Below, in pieces: positions 9,601 to 20,267 of a DNA stretch of 38,844 bases. The first letter of the stretch is position 1. The number at the start of each line of letters is the position of its first letter. Made by a program: the position numbers and the translations under genes. A model generated the notes under the pieces. It had not been told where the DNA came from. It saw only the letters and a list, made by a program, of their open reading frames with translations, and made no database searches. This DNA is from Amanita rubescens (Eukaryota; Basidiomycota; Agaricomycetes; Agaricales; Amanitaceae). The stretch spans positions 1 to 38,844 of the forward strand of contig WION01000500.1 in the NCBI GenBank assembly GCA_015039365.1, in the 5' to 3' direction.

Positions 9601-12406
9601 TGTCCTGTCGTCCACCAGGGTACATCGGGGGTGTACCCCTGCAGTTCCCTAGTGTCCTGTCGTCCACCAGGGTACATCGGGGGTGTACCCCTGCAGTTCC
9701 CTAGTGTCCTGTCGTCCACCAGGGTACATCGGGGGTGTACCCCTGCAGTTCCCTAGTGTCCTGTCGTCCACCAGGGTACATCGGGGGTGTACCCCTGCAG
9801 TTCCCTAGTGTCCTGTCGTCCACCAGGGTACATCGGGGGTGTACCCCTGCAGTTCCCTAGTGTCCTGTCGTCCACCAGGGTACATCGGGGGTGTACCCCT
9901 GCAGTTCCCTAGTGTCCTGTCGTCCACCAGGGTACATCGGGGGTGTACCCCTGCAGTTCCCTAGTGTCCTGTCGTCCACCAGGGTACATCGGGGGTGTAC
10001 CCCTGCAGTTCCCTAGTGTCCTGTCGTCCACCAGGGTACATCGGGGGTGTACCCCTGCAGTTCCCTAGTGTCCTGTCGTCCACCAGGGTACATCGGGGGT
10101 GTACCCCTGCAGTTCCCTAGTGTCCTGTCGTCCACCAGGGTACATCGGGGGTGTACCCCTGCAGTTCCCTAGTGTCCTGTCGTCCACCAGGGTACATCGG
10201 GGGTGTACCCCTGCAGTTCCCTAGTGTCCTGTCGTCCACCAGGGTACATCGGGGGTGTACCCCTGCAGTTCCCTAGTGTCCTGTCGTCCACCAGGGTACC
10301 ATCGGGGGTGTACCCCTGCAGTTCCCTAGTGTCCTGTCGTCCACCAGGGTACATCGGGGGTGTACCCCTGCAGTTCCCTAGTGTCCTGTCGTCCACCAGG
10401 GTACATCGGGGGTGTACCCCTGCAGTTCCCTAGTGTCCTGTCGTCCACCAGGGTACATCGGGGGTGTACCCCTGCAGTTCCCTAGTGTCCTGGTCGTCCA
10501 CCAGGGTACATCGGGGGTGTACCCCTGCAGTTCCCTAGTGTCCTGTCGTCCACCAGGGTACATCGGGGGTGTACCCCTGCAGTTCCCTAGTGTCCTGTCG
10601 TCCACCAGGGTACATCGGGGGTGTACCCCTGCAGTTCCCTAGTGTCCTGTCGTCCACCAGGGTACATCGGGGGTGTACCCCTGCAGTTCCCTAGTGTCCT
10701 GTCGTCCACCAGGGTACATCGGGGGTGTACCCCTGCAGTTCCCTAGTGTCCTGTCGTCCACCAGGGTACATCGGGGGTGTACCCCTGCAGTTCCCTAGTG
10801 TCCTGTCGTCCACCAGGGTACATCGGGGGTGTACCCCTGCAGTTCCCTAGTGTCCTGTCGTCCACCAGGGTACATCGGGGGTGTACCCCTGCAGTTCCCT
10901 AGTGTCCTGTCGTCCACCAGGGTACATCGGGGGTGTACCCCTGCAGTTCCCTAGTGTCCTGTCGTCCACCAGGGTACATCGGGGGTGTACCCCTGCAGTT
11001 CCCTAGTGTCCTGTCGTCCACCAGGGTACATCGGGGGTGTACCCCTGCAGTTCCCTAGTGTCCTGTCGTCCACCAGGGTACATCGGGGGTGTACCCCTGC
11101 AGTTCCCTAGTGTCCTGTCGTCCACCAGGGTACATCGGGGGTGTACCCCTGCAGTTCCCTAGTGTCCTGTCGTCCACCAGGGTACATCGGGGGTGTACCC
11201 CTGCAGTTCCCTAGTGTCCTGTCGTCCACCAGGGTACATCGGGGGTGTACCCCTGCAGTTCCCTAGTGTCCTGTCGTCCACCAGGGTACATCGGGGGTGT
11301 ACCCCTGCAGTTCCCTAGTGTCCTGTCGTCCACCAGGGTACATCGGGGGTGTACCCCTGCAGTTCCCTAGTGTCCTGTCGTCCACCAGGGTACATCGGGG
11401 GTGTACCCCTGCAGTTCCCTAGTGTCCTGTCGTCCACCAGGGTACATCGGGGGTGTACCCCTGCAGTTCCCTAGTGTCCTGTCGTCCACCAGGGTACATC
11501 GGGGGTGTACCCCTGCAGTTCCCTAGTGTCCTGTCGTCCACCAGGGTACATCGGGGGTGTACCCCTGCAGTTCCCTAGTGTCCTGTCGTCCACCAGGGTA
11601 CATCGGGGGTGTACCCCTGCAGTTCCCTAGTGTCCTGTCGTCCACCAGGGTACATCGGGGGTGTACCCCTGCAGTTCCCTAGTGTCCTGTCGTCCACCAG
11701 GGTACATCGGGGGTGTACCCCTGCAGTTCCCTAGTGTCCTGTCGTCCACCAGGGTACATCGGGGGTGTACCCCTGCAGTTCCCTAGTGTCCTGTCGTCCA
11801 CCAGGGTACATCGGGGGTGTACCCCTGCAGTTCCCTAGTGTCCTGTCGTCCACCAGGGTACATCGGGGGTGTACCCCTGCAGTTCCCTAGTGTCCTGTCG
11901 TCCACCAGGGTACATCGGGGGTGTACCCCTGCAGTTCCCTAGTGTCCTGTCGTCCACCAGGGTACATCGGGGGTGTACCCCTGCAGTTCCCTAGTGTCCT
12001 GTCGTCCACCAGGGTACATCGGGGGTGTACCCCTGCAGTTCCCTAGTGTCCTGTCGTCCACCAGGGTACATCGGGGGTGTACCCCTGCAGTTCCCTAGTG
12101 TCCTGTCGTCCACCAGGGTACATCGGGGGTGTACCCCTGCAGTTCCCTAGTGTCCTGTCGTCCACCAGGGTACATCGGGGGTGTACCCCTGCAGTTCCCT
12201 AGTGTCCTGTCGTCCACCAGGGTACATCGGGGGTGTACCCCTGCAGTTCCCTAGTGTCCTGTCGTCCACCAGGGTACATCGGGGGTGTACCCCTGCAGTT
12301 CCCTAGTGTCCTGTCGTCCACCAGGGTACATCGGGGGTGTACCCCTGCAGTTCCCTAGTGCCACTGTCCTGTCGTCCACCAGGGTACATCGGGGGTGTAC
12401 CCCTGC
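6612..12406 (+). repeat. Left array of about 111 copies of a 52-bp monomer
   Basis: The monomer begins GGGGGTGTACCCCTGCAG and ends CACCAGGGTACATC. The length divided by 52 gives about 111 copies. Nearly all units are identical. Exceptions I noticed are single-base indels in homopolymers near 7254, 8332, 8388, 9386, 10300 and 10492, and a CCACTG-type insertion near 12360. Each unit can form a small hairpin (GGGTACA, loop TCGGGGG, TGTACCC). The homogeneity implies recent amplification or ongoing gene conversion. Confidence 0.95.
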
Positions 12407-13300
12407 TGCACCACTGCTTGTCACCACCACTGCTGCACCACTACCTGCAACATACAGTGTCACCACCACTGCTGCACCACTGCTTGTCACCACCACTGCT
12501 GCACCACTGCTTGTCACCACTGCTGCTGCACCACTACCTGCAACATACAGTATCACTACCATAACTGCATGATTTACTGCCACAGCCACTGGCACTGCCC
12601 ACCATCCCTTGGGCTATTATCACCTACTACTAGTCCCAGCCTTACTACCACCCACTGCTCTGATTGTGCCAACAGGCTACTAATCACTCCTGGTAGTACC
12701 ACCACCACTGCCTACCATCACCACCTACTACTACCACCTGCTGCCAGCACTCTAATCATCACCACCTGATACTACCTACTGCCAATACTCAGAAGTTACA
12801 AACACAGTATGGTACACCCAATGTACCCTGGTGGACCCCAGGACACCACTGCCACCACCACTGCCACCACCACTGCTGCCAGTGGTTGGGCATCTGCATT
12901 TTGTCCAATATGGACCATCATAGCCTTGGGCTTGCTGTGCATGCTTGTGGCCTTGACTCCACACCAGGGGGCATAAATATTATTGTGGCTACCTACCACC
13001 TTCCTAGAATATAAAGAGAAAAAAAAAGAATACATACCAACATGACAAAGGGTGAATAGTAGAAGCAAATAGTAGAAGCAAATTGAACACTAGTTGCAGA
13101 TCTGTACCAGGCAGGAGCAGCTGACAGGAGCACAAAAAATGAAATATTCAATGATTCAATTTGTAATTTTTGCCAAGATAACAAAACTGCAATAGTCAAG
13201 GTCAAATATTGAAATATATTAGTCTAGTCATTTTGATCTGACAGGCACTGTTGCACTAATTGTCTGATTGTTGACCATCATGATCTGACAGGCACTATTG
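12407..13300. other. Central spacer of the inverted repeat
   Basis: This is single-copy sequence between the two arrays. The left part (12407-12570) is a CACCACTGC-type low-complexity repeat with a local duplication. At 12811-12846 there is one diverged 52-bp monomer in the right-array orientation. A 22-bp direct repeat beginning GATCTGACAGGCACT occurs at 13235 and 13282, the second copy running into the right array. No domain-bearing open frame is present, so the element looks non-autonomous. Confidence 0.8.
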
Positions 13301-16300
13301 CACCCCCGATGTACCCTGGTGGACGACAGGACACTAGGGAACTGCAGGGGTACACCCCCGATGTACCCTGGTGGACGACAGGACACTAGGGAACTGCAGG
13401 GGTACACCCCCGATGTACCCTGGTGGACGACAGGACACTAGGGAACTGCAGGGGTACACCCCCGATGTACCCTGGTGGACGACAGGACACTAGGGAACTG
13501 CAGGGGTACACCCCCGATGTACCCTGGTGGACGACAGGACACTAGGGAACTGCAGGGGTACACCCCCGATGTACCCTGGTGGACGACAGGACACTAGGGA
13601 ACTGCAGGGGTACACCCCCGATGTACCCTGGTGGACGACAGGACACTAGGGAACTGCAGGGGTACACCCCCGATGTACCCTGGTGGACGACAGGACACTA
13701 GGGAACTGCAGGGGTACACCCCCGATGTACCCTGGTGGACGACAGGACACTAGGGAACTGCAGGGGTACACCCCCGATGTACCCTGGTGGACGACAGGAC
13801 ACTAGGGAACTGCAGGGGTACACCCCCGATGTACCCTGGTGGACGACAGGACACTAGGGAACTGCAGGGGTACACCCCCGATGTACCCTGGTGGACGACA
13901 GGACACTAGGGAACTGCAGGGGTACACCCCCGATGTACCCTGGTGGACGACAGGACACTAGGGAACTGCAGGGGTACACCCCCGATGTACCCTGGTGGAC
14001 GACAGGACACTAGGGAACTGCAGGGGTACACCCCCGATGTACCCTGGTGGACGACAGGACACTAGGGAACTGCAGGGGTACACCCCCGATGTACCCTGGT
14101 GGACGACAGGACACTAGGGAACTGCAGGGGTACACCCCCGATGTACCCTGGTGGACGACAGGACACTAGGGAACTGCAGGGGTACACCCCCGATGTACCC
14201 TGGTGGACGACAGGACACTAGGGAACTGCAGGGGTACACCCCCGATGTACCCTGGTGGACGACAGGACACTAGGGAACTGCAGGGGTACACCCCCGATGT
14301 ACCCTGGTGGACGACAGGACACTAGGGAACTGCAGGGGTACACCCCCGATGTACCCTGGTGGACGACAGGACACTAGGGAACTGCAGGGGTACACCCCCG
14401 ATGTACCCTGGTGGACGACAGGACACTAGGGAACTGCAGGGGTACACCCCCGATGTACCCTGGTGGACGACAGGACACTAGGGAACTGCAGGGGTACACC
14501 CCCGATGTACCCTGGTGGACGACAGGACACTAGGGAACTGCAGGGGTACACCCCCGATGTACCCTGGTGGACGACAGGACACTAGGGAACTGCAGGGGTA
14601 CACCCCCGATGTACCCTGGTGGACGACAGGACACTAGGGAACTGCAGGGGTACACCCCCGATGTACCCTGGTGGACGACAGGACACTAGGGAACTGCAGG
14701 GGTACACCCCCGATGTACCCTGGTGGACGACAGGACACTAGGGAACTGCAGGGGTACACCCCCGATGTACCCTGGTGGACGACAGGACACTAGGGAACTG
14801 CAGGGGTACACCCCCGATGTACCCTGGTGGACGACAGGACACTAGGGAACTGCAGGGGTACACCCCCGATGTACCCTGGTGGACGACAGGACACTAGGGA
14901 ACTGCAGGGGTACACCCCCGATGTACCCTGGTGGACGACAGGACACTAGGGAACTGCAGGGGTACACCCCCGATGTACCCTGGTGGACGACAGGACACTA
15001 GGGAACTGCAGGGGTACACCCCCGATGTACCCTGGTGGACGACAGGACACTAGGGAACTGCAGGGGTACACCCCCGATGTACCCTGGTGGACGACAGGAC
15101 ACTAGGGAACTGCAGGGGTACACCCCCGATGTACCCTGGTGGACGACAGGACACTAGGGAACTGCAGGGGTACACCCCCGATGTACCCTGGTGGACGACA
15201 GGACACTAGGGAACTGCAGGGGTACACCCCCGATGTACCCTGGTGGACGACAGGACACTAGGGAACTGCAGGGGTACACCCCCGATGTACCCTGGTGGAC
15301 GACAGGACACTAGGGAACTGCAGGGGTACACCCCCGATGTACCCTGGTGGACGACAGGACACTAGGGAACTGCAGGGGTACACCCCCGATGTACCCTGGT
15401 GGACGACAGGACACTAGGGAACTGCAGGGGTACACCCCCGATGTACCCTGGTGGACGACAGGACACTAGGGAACTGCAGGGGTACACCCCCGATGTACCC
15501 TGGTGGACGACAGGACACTAGGGAACTGCAGGGGTACACCCCCGATGTACCCTGGTGGACGACAGGACACTAGGGAACTGCAGGGGTACACCCCCGATGT
15601 ACCCTGGTGGACGACAGGACACTAGGGAACTGCAGGGGTACACCCCCGATGTACCCTGGTGGACGACAGGACACTAGGGAACTGCAGGGGTACACCCCCG
15701 ATGTACCCTGGTGGACGACAGGACACTAGGGAACTGCAGGGGTACACCCCCGATGTACCCTGGTGGACGACAGGACACTAGGGAACTGCAGGGGTACACC
15801 CCCGATGTACCCTGGTGGACGACAGGACACTAGGGAACTGCAGGGGTACACCCCCGATGTACCCTGGTGGACGACAGGACACTAGGGAACTGCAGGGGTA
15901 CACCCCCGATGTACCCTGGTGGACGACAGGACACTAGGGAACTGCAGGGGTACACCCCCGATGTACCCTGGTGGACGACAGGACACTAGGGAACTGCAGG
16001 GGTACACCCCCGATGTACCCTGGTGGACGACAGGACACTAGGGAACTGCAGGGGTACACCCCCGATGTACCCTGGTGGACGACAGGACACTAGGGAACTG
16101 CAGGGGTACACCCCCGATGTACCCTGGTGGACGACAGGACACTAGGGAACTGCAGGGGTACACCCCCGATGTACCCTGGTGGACGACAGGACACTAGGGA
16201 ACTGCAGGGGTACACCCCCGATGTACCCTGGTGGACGACAGGACACTAGGGAACTGCAGGGGTACACCCCCGATGTACCCTGGTGGACGACAGGACACTA

Positions 16301-16843
16301 GGGAACTGCAGGGGTACACCCCCGATGTACCCTGGTGGACGACAGGACACTAGGGAACTGCAGGGGTACACCCCCGATGTACCCTGGTGGACGACAGGAC
16401 ACTAGGGAACTGCAGGGGTACACCCCCGATGTACCCTGGTGGACGACAGGACACTAGGGAACTGCAGGGGTACACCCCCGATGTACCCTGGTGGACGACA
16501 GGACACTAGGGAACTGCAGGGGTACACCCCCGATGTACCCTGGTGGACGACAGGACACTAGGGAACTGCAGGGGTACACCCCCGATGTACCCTGGTGGAC
16601 GACAGGACACTAGGGAACTGCAGGGGTACACCCCCGATGTACCCTGGTGGACGACAGGACACTAGGGAACTGCAGGGGTACACCCCCGATGTACCCTGGT
16701 GGACGACAGGACACTAGGGAACTGCAGGGGTACACCCCCGATGTACCCTGGTGGACGACAGGACACTAGGGAACTGCAGGGGTACACCCCCGATGTACCC
16801 TGGTGGACGACAGGACACTAGGGAACTGCAGGGGTACACCCCC
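13301..16843 (-). repeat. Right array of about 68 copies of the 52-bp monomer, inverted
   Basis: This is the same monomer as in the left array, in reverse complement. The length divided by 52 gives about 68 copies, so this arm is about 43 units shorter. I saw no indel variants here, in contrast to the left array. Confidence 0.95.
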
Positions 16844-17430
16844 AATGAGTAGACAATGATAGCCCTTTTGAGTCAGTAGTGGTGGCAAGGGGGTGGCAGT
16901 TGTAGTGGACCATTGTGGTCATAGTTGCTGCACAAGTTCTGGTAGAGACAGTAATGGTACCAGTAATTACTAGTGTATCGGTCAAAAATAGTAGTAACCA
17001 TACAGTAGCTCAATGTGGTACCTGTACTACTAGCCTCAAACTGACTTGCACTGTTCAGATAGACTAATTAGTAGTAATTACTACTTGTGCTACTCCATGG
17101 GAATAGAACCAAATCCAAACACAGTGATGGAGATGATGAGGGCAACAAAAGGTTGTACCTGTTAGTACTCAGTGAGTGGCTGTGGTGGTAGCACCAATGG
17201 TGACTCTATAGTGGTAGACAGTGGGGAGTAGGTAGTACTTTAGTGGTGGGAGCACCCAGCAATCATTGTTGTGTAGGCAGGTGCATGTTAAGTGCATTAA
17301 AACAGCACTTGTGGTGATGGTAGACAAGCAGTATTCACACCACTATTGCTTGACAGATCACAAAAAGGTGGTGGTTGTTGGTTGTTGCTATAGTATTACA
17401 ACAGATGTTATCATTATAATCAAACTCCGA
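16844..17430 (-). repeat. Outer inverted-repeat arm, right
   Basis: This is the inverse copy of 6016-6611. It ends CAAACTCCGA at 17421-17430. The same ten bases occur again at 17440-17449, separated by CTAAAAATT, so the true right boundary could be either copy. Confidence 0.9.
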
Positions 17431-17449
17431 CTAAAAATTCAAACTCCGA

Positions 17450-19024
17450 ATGGGACCGTCACTCGGACGGTCACTTTCCCCTGAGAAGCTTGACATGGAT
17501 GTGATGAATGCATTCAAAACAAAGTTTGGATCAGACCACCCAGACACTCTCACCAGTATGTCCAATTTGGCATCAACATACTTGAATCAGGGAAGGTGGG
17601 ATGAGGCAGAGAAGCTTGACATGGATGTGATGAATGCATTTAAAACAAAGTTTGGATTGGACCACCCATCCACTCTCACCAGCATGGCCAATTTGGCATC
17701 AACATACAGGGATCAGGAAAAGTGGGATGAGGCAGAGAAGCTTGAGATGGATGTGATGAATGCAAGAAAAACAAAGCTTGGATCAGACCACCCATTCACT
17801 CTCACCAGTATGGCCAATTTGGCATCAACATATGGGAATCAGCAAAGGTGGGATGAGGCAGAGAAGCTTCAGATAGGTGTCATGAGTGCAAGAAAAACAA
17901 ACCTTGGATCAGACCACCCACTCACTCTCACTAGCATGGTCAATTTGGCTTCAACTTACTGGAATCAAGGAAGATGGGATGAGGCAGAGAAGCTTCAGAT
18001 GGATGTGATAAGTGCAAGGAAAACAAAGCTTGGACCAGACCACCCAGACACTCTCACCAGCATGGCCAATTTGGCATCAACATACTCAAATCAGGGAAGG
18101 TGGGATGAGGCAGAGAAATTTCAGATGGATGTGATGAATGCATTCAAAACAAAGTTTGGATCAGACCACCCATCCACTTTCACCAGCATGGCTAATTTGG
18201 CATTAACATATAGGAATCAGAGGAGGTGGGATGAGGCAGAGAAACTTGAAATGGAGGTGATGAATGCAAGCAAGACAGAGCTTGGATCAGACCACCCAGA
18301 CACTCTCACCAGTATGGCCAATTTGGCATTAATACACTGGAATCAGGGAAGGTGGGATGAGGCAGAGATGCTTGAGGTGGAGGTGATGAATTCAAGAAAA
18401 GCAGAGCTTGGATCAGACCACCCAGACACTCTCACAAGTATGGCCAATTTGGGATTAATATACTGGAATCAGGGAAGATGGGATGAGGCAGAGATACTTG
18501 AGATGGAGGTGATGAATGCAAGAAAAACAAAGCTTGGATCAGACCACCCAGATACTCTCACCAGCATGGCTGATTTGGCATCAACATACAGCAATCAGGG
18601 AAGGTGGGATGAGGCAGAGAAGCTTCAGATGGATGTGATGAATGCAAGAAAAACAAAGCTTGGATCAGACCACCCAGACACTCTCACCAGCATGGTTGAT
18701 TTGGCATCAACATACTTGAATCAGGGAAGGTGGGATGAGGCAGAGAAGCTTCAGATGGATGTGGTGGATGCAAGTAAAGCAAAGCTTGAGTCCAACCACC
18801 CAGACACTCTCACCAACATATCCAACTTGGGGGAAACATCTGGAAATGAAGGAAATTTGAATCATGAGGTCACAGAGAAACTGGAGTTGGATGTGATAAA
18901 TGCCACTAGAGTGAAGCCTGAATTGGGCTATCTGGGTGCAACTCTCACTAGTATCACCAACCAACCCCCTTCTAATCAAGTCCTTCATCCAGTTCAGCAA
19001 AATCATCACCAACTGGTGAATTAA
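17450..19024 (+). pseudogene. Kinesin-light-chain-type TPR repeat protein, 5'-truncated
   Basis: A 524-residue frame made almost entirely of 42-residue TPR units (consensus core DHPDTLTSMANLASTY, then NQGRWDEAEKL). There are ten near-identical units followed by two degenerate ones and a short tail. In fungi such repeats usually form the C-terminal sensor half of NLR-like or patatin/NACHT/NB-ARC proteins, but no such upstream domain exists here. Identity with the repeat unit starts abruptly at about 17483 in mid-unit, and the preceding residues come from hairpin sequence, so the annotated start is only the first in-frame ATG. Substitutions concentrate at a few positions (unit residues 4, 11, 17, 21, 34 and 37-38), as expected for a variable binding face. 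It is probably a broken remnant of a larger gene, though a short TPR-only protein cannot be excluded. Confidence 0.75.
17454..17472. other. 7-bp hairpin just outside the right arm
   Basis: GACCGTC and GACGGTC pair around ACTCG. It mirrors the style of the hairpin at 5984-6000, which has ACT then CG at the corresponding place and is also followed by a TCAC. It may be the continuation of the left hairpin-dense segment beyond the inserted element. Confidence 0.6.
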
Positions 19025-20267
19025 GCAAACTGACCTTGCATTTATATCTAATCACCTCTTTTAGTCAAAGCACCTTGACCAGCTAGAAATCCAACAAGCA
19101 GAAGAGCAAGAGGCTATAGTAGGTGACATGCACATTTACTTAATTTTCATACTAGATCTGGATTTTATATAGATCTCCAGTAAACATGACCATTTCAGAG
19201 AGGTCCCACATCTGGTGCAGGACTCAGAGCAGAGTGAAGATGTGCCCATGGTATTCTACCACTGCACCTCAACTCCCACTTTACATCTAACCTGTTCTTT
19301 GATGTAGCCTTCCAGTTCTGGTGGACAACAACTTGAGCACATTGCAATGCAGCCTGAGAATAAATTTATCAAGGGACTGAAAGACATATGGAGAAAACTG
19401 AAGTGTTGAGTATGCCCAACTTCACAGTGTATCATATACATATCTGGAAATGCTTAGTCCATTAGCAAGTGTACAACTTATTTTCAACTATGCCTCTTGA
19501 AATTACCCTTAAATAATGTGTTACCAATGTCGGAGATTTACCAATCCTTGGTTTCATCTATGAATTTAAGGTAAATTTGAGTTTTGCCAATGCCTCCCAT
19601 ACCATGCAAGTGAAATAACTTTCTTGTGGAGGATTCATGAATCACCATCAGCAGAAATTAGAAAATATATTTGTTAACATCTGTCTCTCCTTCAGCTTCC
19701 ATAGCCTGGGGCCTCCCTACCAACAAAAAGAGAAGTGGGACTTGGAATCTGAGGTAAAGGTGGAACATCATCAATAGTGTTCAACACGGGTACAGCATAC
19801 CCGTATGGGTATGACAATACGGGTAGGCCGGGTAGAGGTCAGGGTTGCAATCTTGGTAACCCGCATCTACCCCTTACCCGTACCCATCAACAGTTGGCAC
19901 TCCATGATAAATCTACATGTTATTCACATTTACATATACATGATCATACAGCTGCAGTAATAGAATTGACACACATCATAATCCCTCTGAATTTCAGTGA
20001 TTGCCGCGAATGATAGTATTCAAGTTGGAGCTGTGGAGGAAACAGGAGATATCGTTGGCAGTTGCCCATGACCGTGACGGTCAAAAAGGCCAGGATGTCA
20101 CGTATCATGCGTCACGCTAACCGAGGGACAAAGCGGGTAGTCTCAGGTAATAATGGAGGCTGTGCCGGGGCAACGCTGAGCCACAGGTCGAATCCGGATT
20201 GGTCAGATCCGATGCGTCATACGTGCACATAATACTCAACTTCCACGAGCCTATCCTTTCTCTTCTC
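19025..20267. other. Intergenic region with a small G/C-run inverted repeat
   Basis: No gene is recognised between the TPR remnant and KGD1. At about 19786-19896 a stretch rich in GGGTA/TACCC forms an imperfect inverted repeat (GGGTAGAGG-type left arm, CTACCCC then TACCCGTACCC on the right), possibly a decayed small element. At 20069-20083 TGACCGT and ACGGTCA form a 15-bp palindrome with a single central base, about 185 bp before the KGD1 start. Confidence 0.5.

Larger units (their letters stand above)
6016..17430. mobile_element. Giant foldback-like element with inverted 52-bp tandem arrays
   Basis: The two ends are inverted copies beginning TCGGAGTTTGATTATAATG and running inward nearly base for base for about 590 bp. 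Each arm then continues into tandem copies of one 52-bp monomer, oriented oppositely in the two arms, around a spacer of about 890 bp. No transposase, reverse transcriptase or other coding sequence is visible, and the short open frames in the arrays are the repeat itself. The architecture (long inverted arms, internal tandem repeats, central loop) resembles foldback (FB/Galileo-type) transposons described in Drosophila. I see no convincing target-site duplication. The arms differ by point changes and array length, which argues against a simple mirror-image assembly error, but copy number in a structure like this is easily misassembled. Confidence 0.75.

Noticed and set aside
7102..12595. Short open frames of 75-114 codons on both strands within the 52-bp arrays
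   Set aside because: They are translations of the tandem monomer. They arise where an indel breaks the stop periodicity and have no independent support.
6612..16843. CRISPR-like array
   Set aside because: There are no unique spacers. The units are contiguous identical 52-mers, and the context is a eukaryotic nuclear genome.
6008..17433. GACTA direct repeat as a target-site duplication of the giant element
   Set aside because: The pentamer sits at unequal distances from the two inverted ends (four bases outside the left end and overlapping the right end), so it is not a true flanking duplication.
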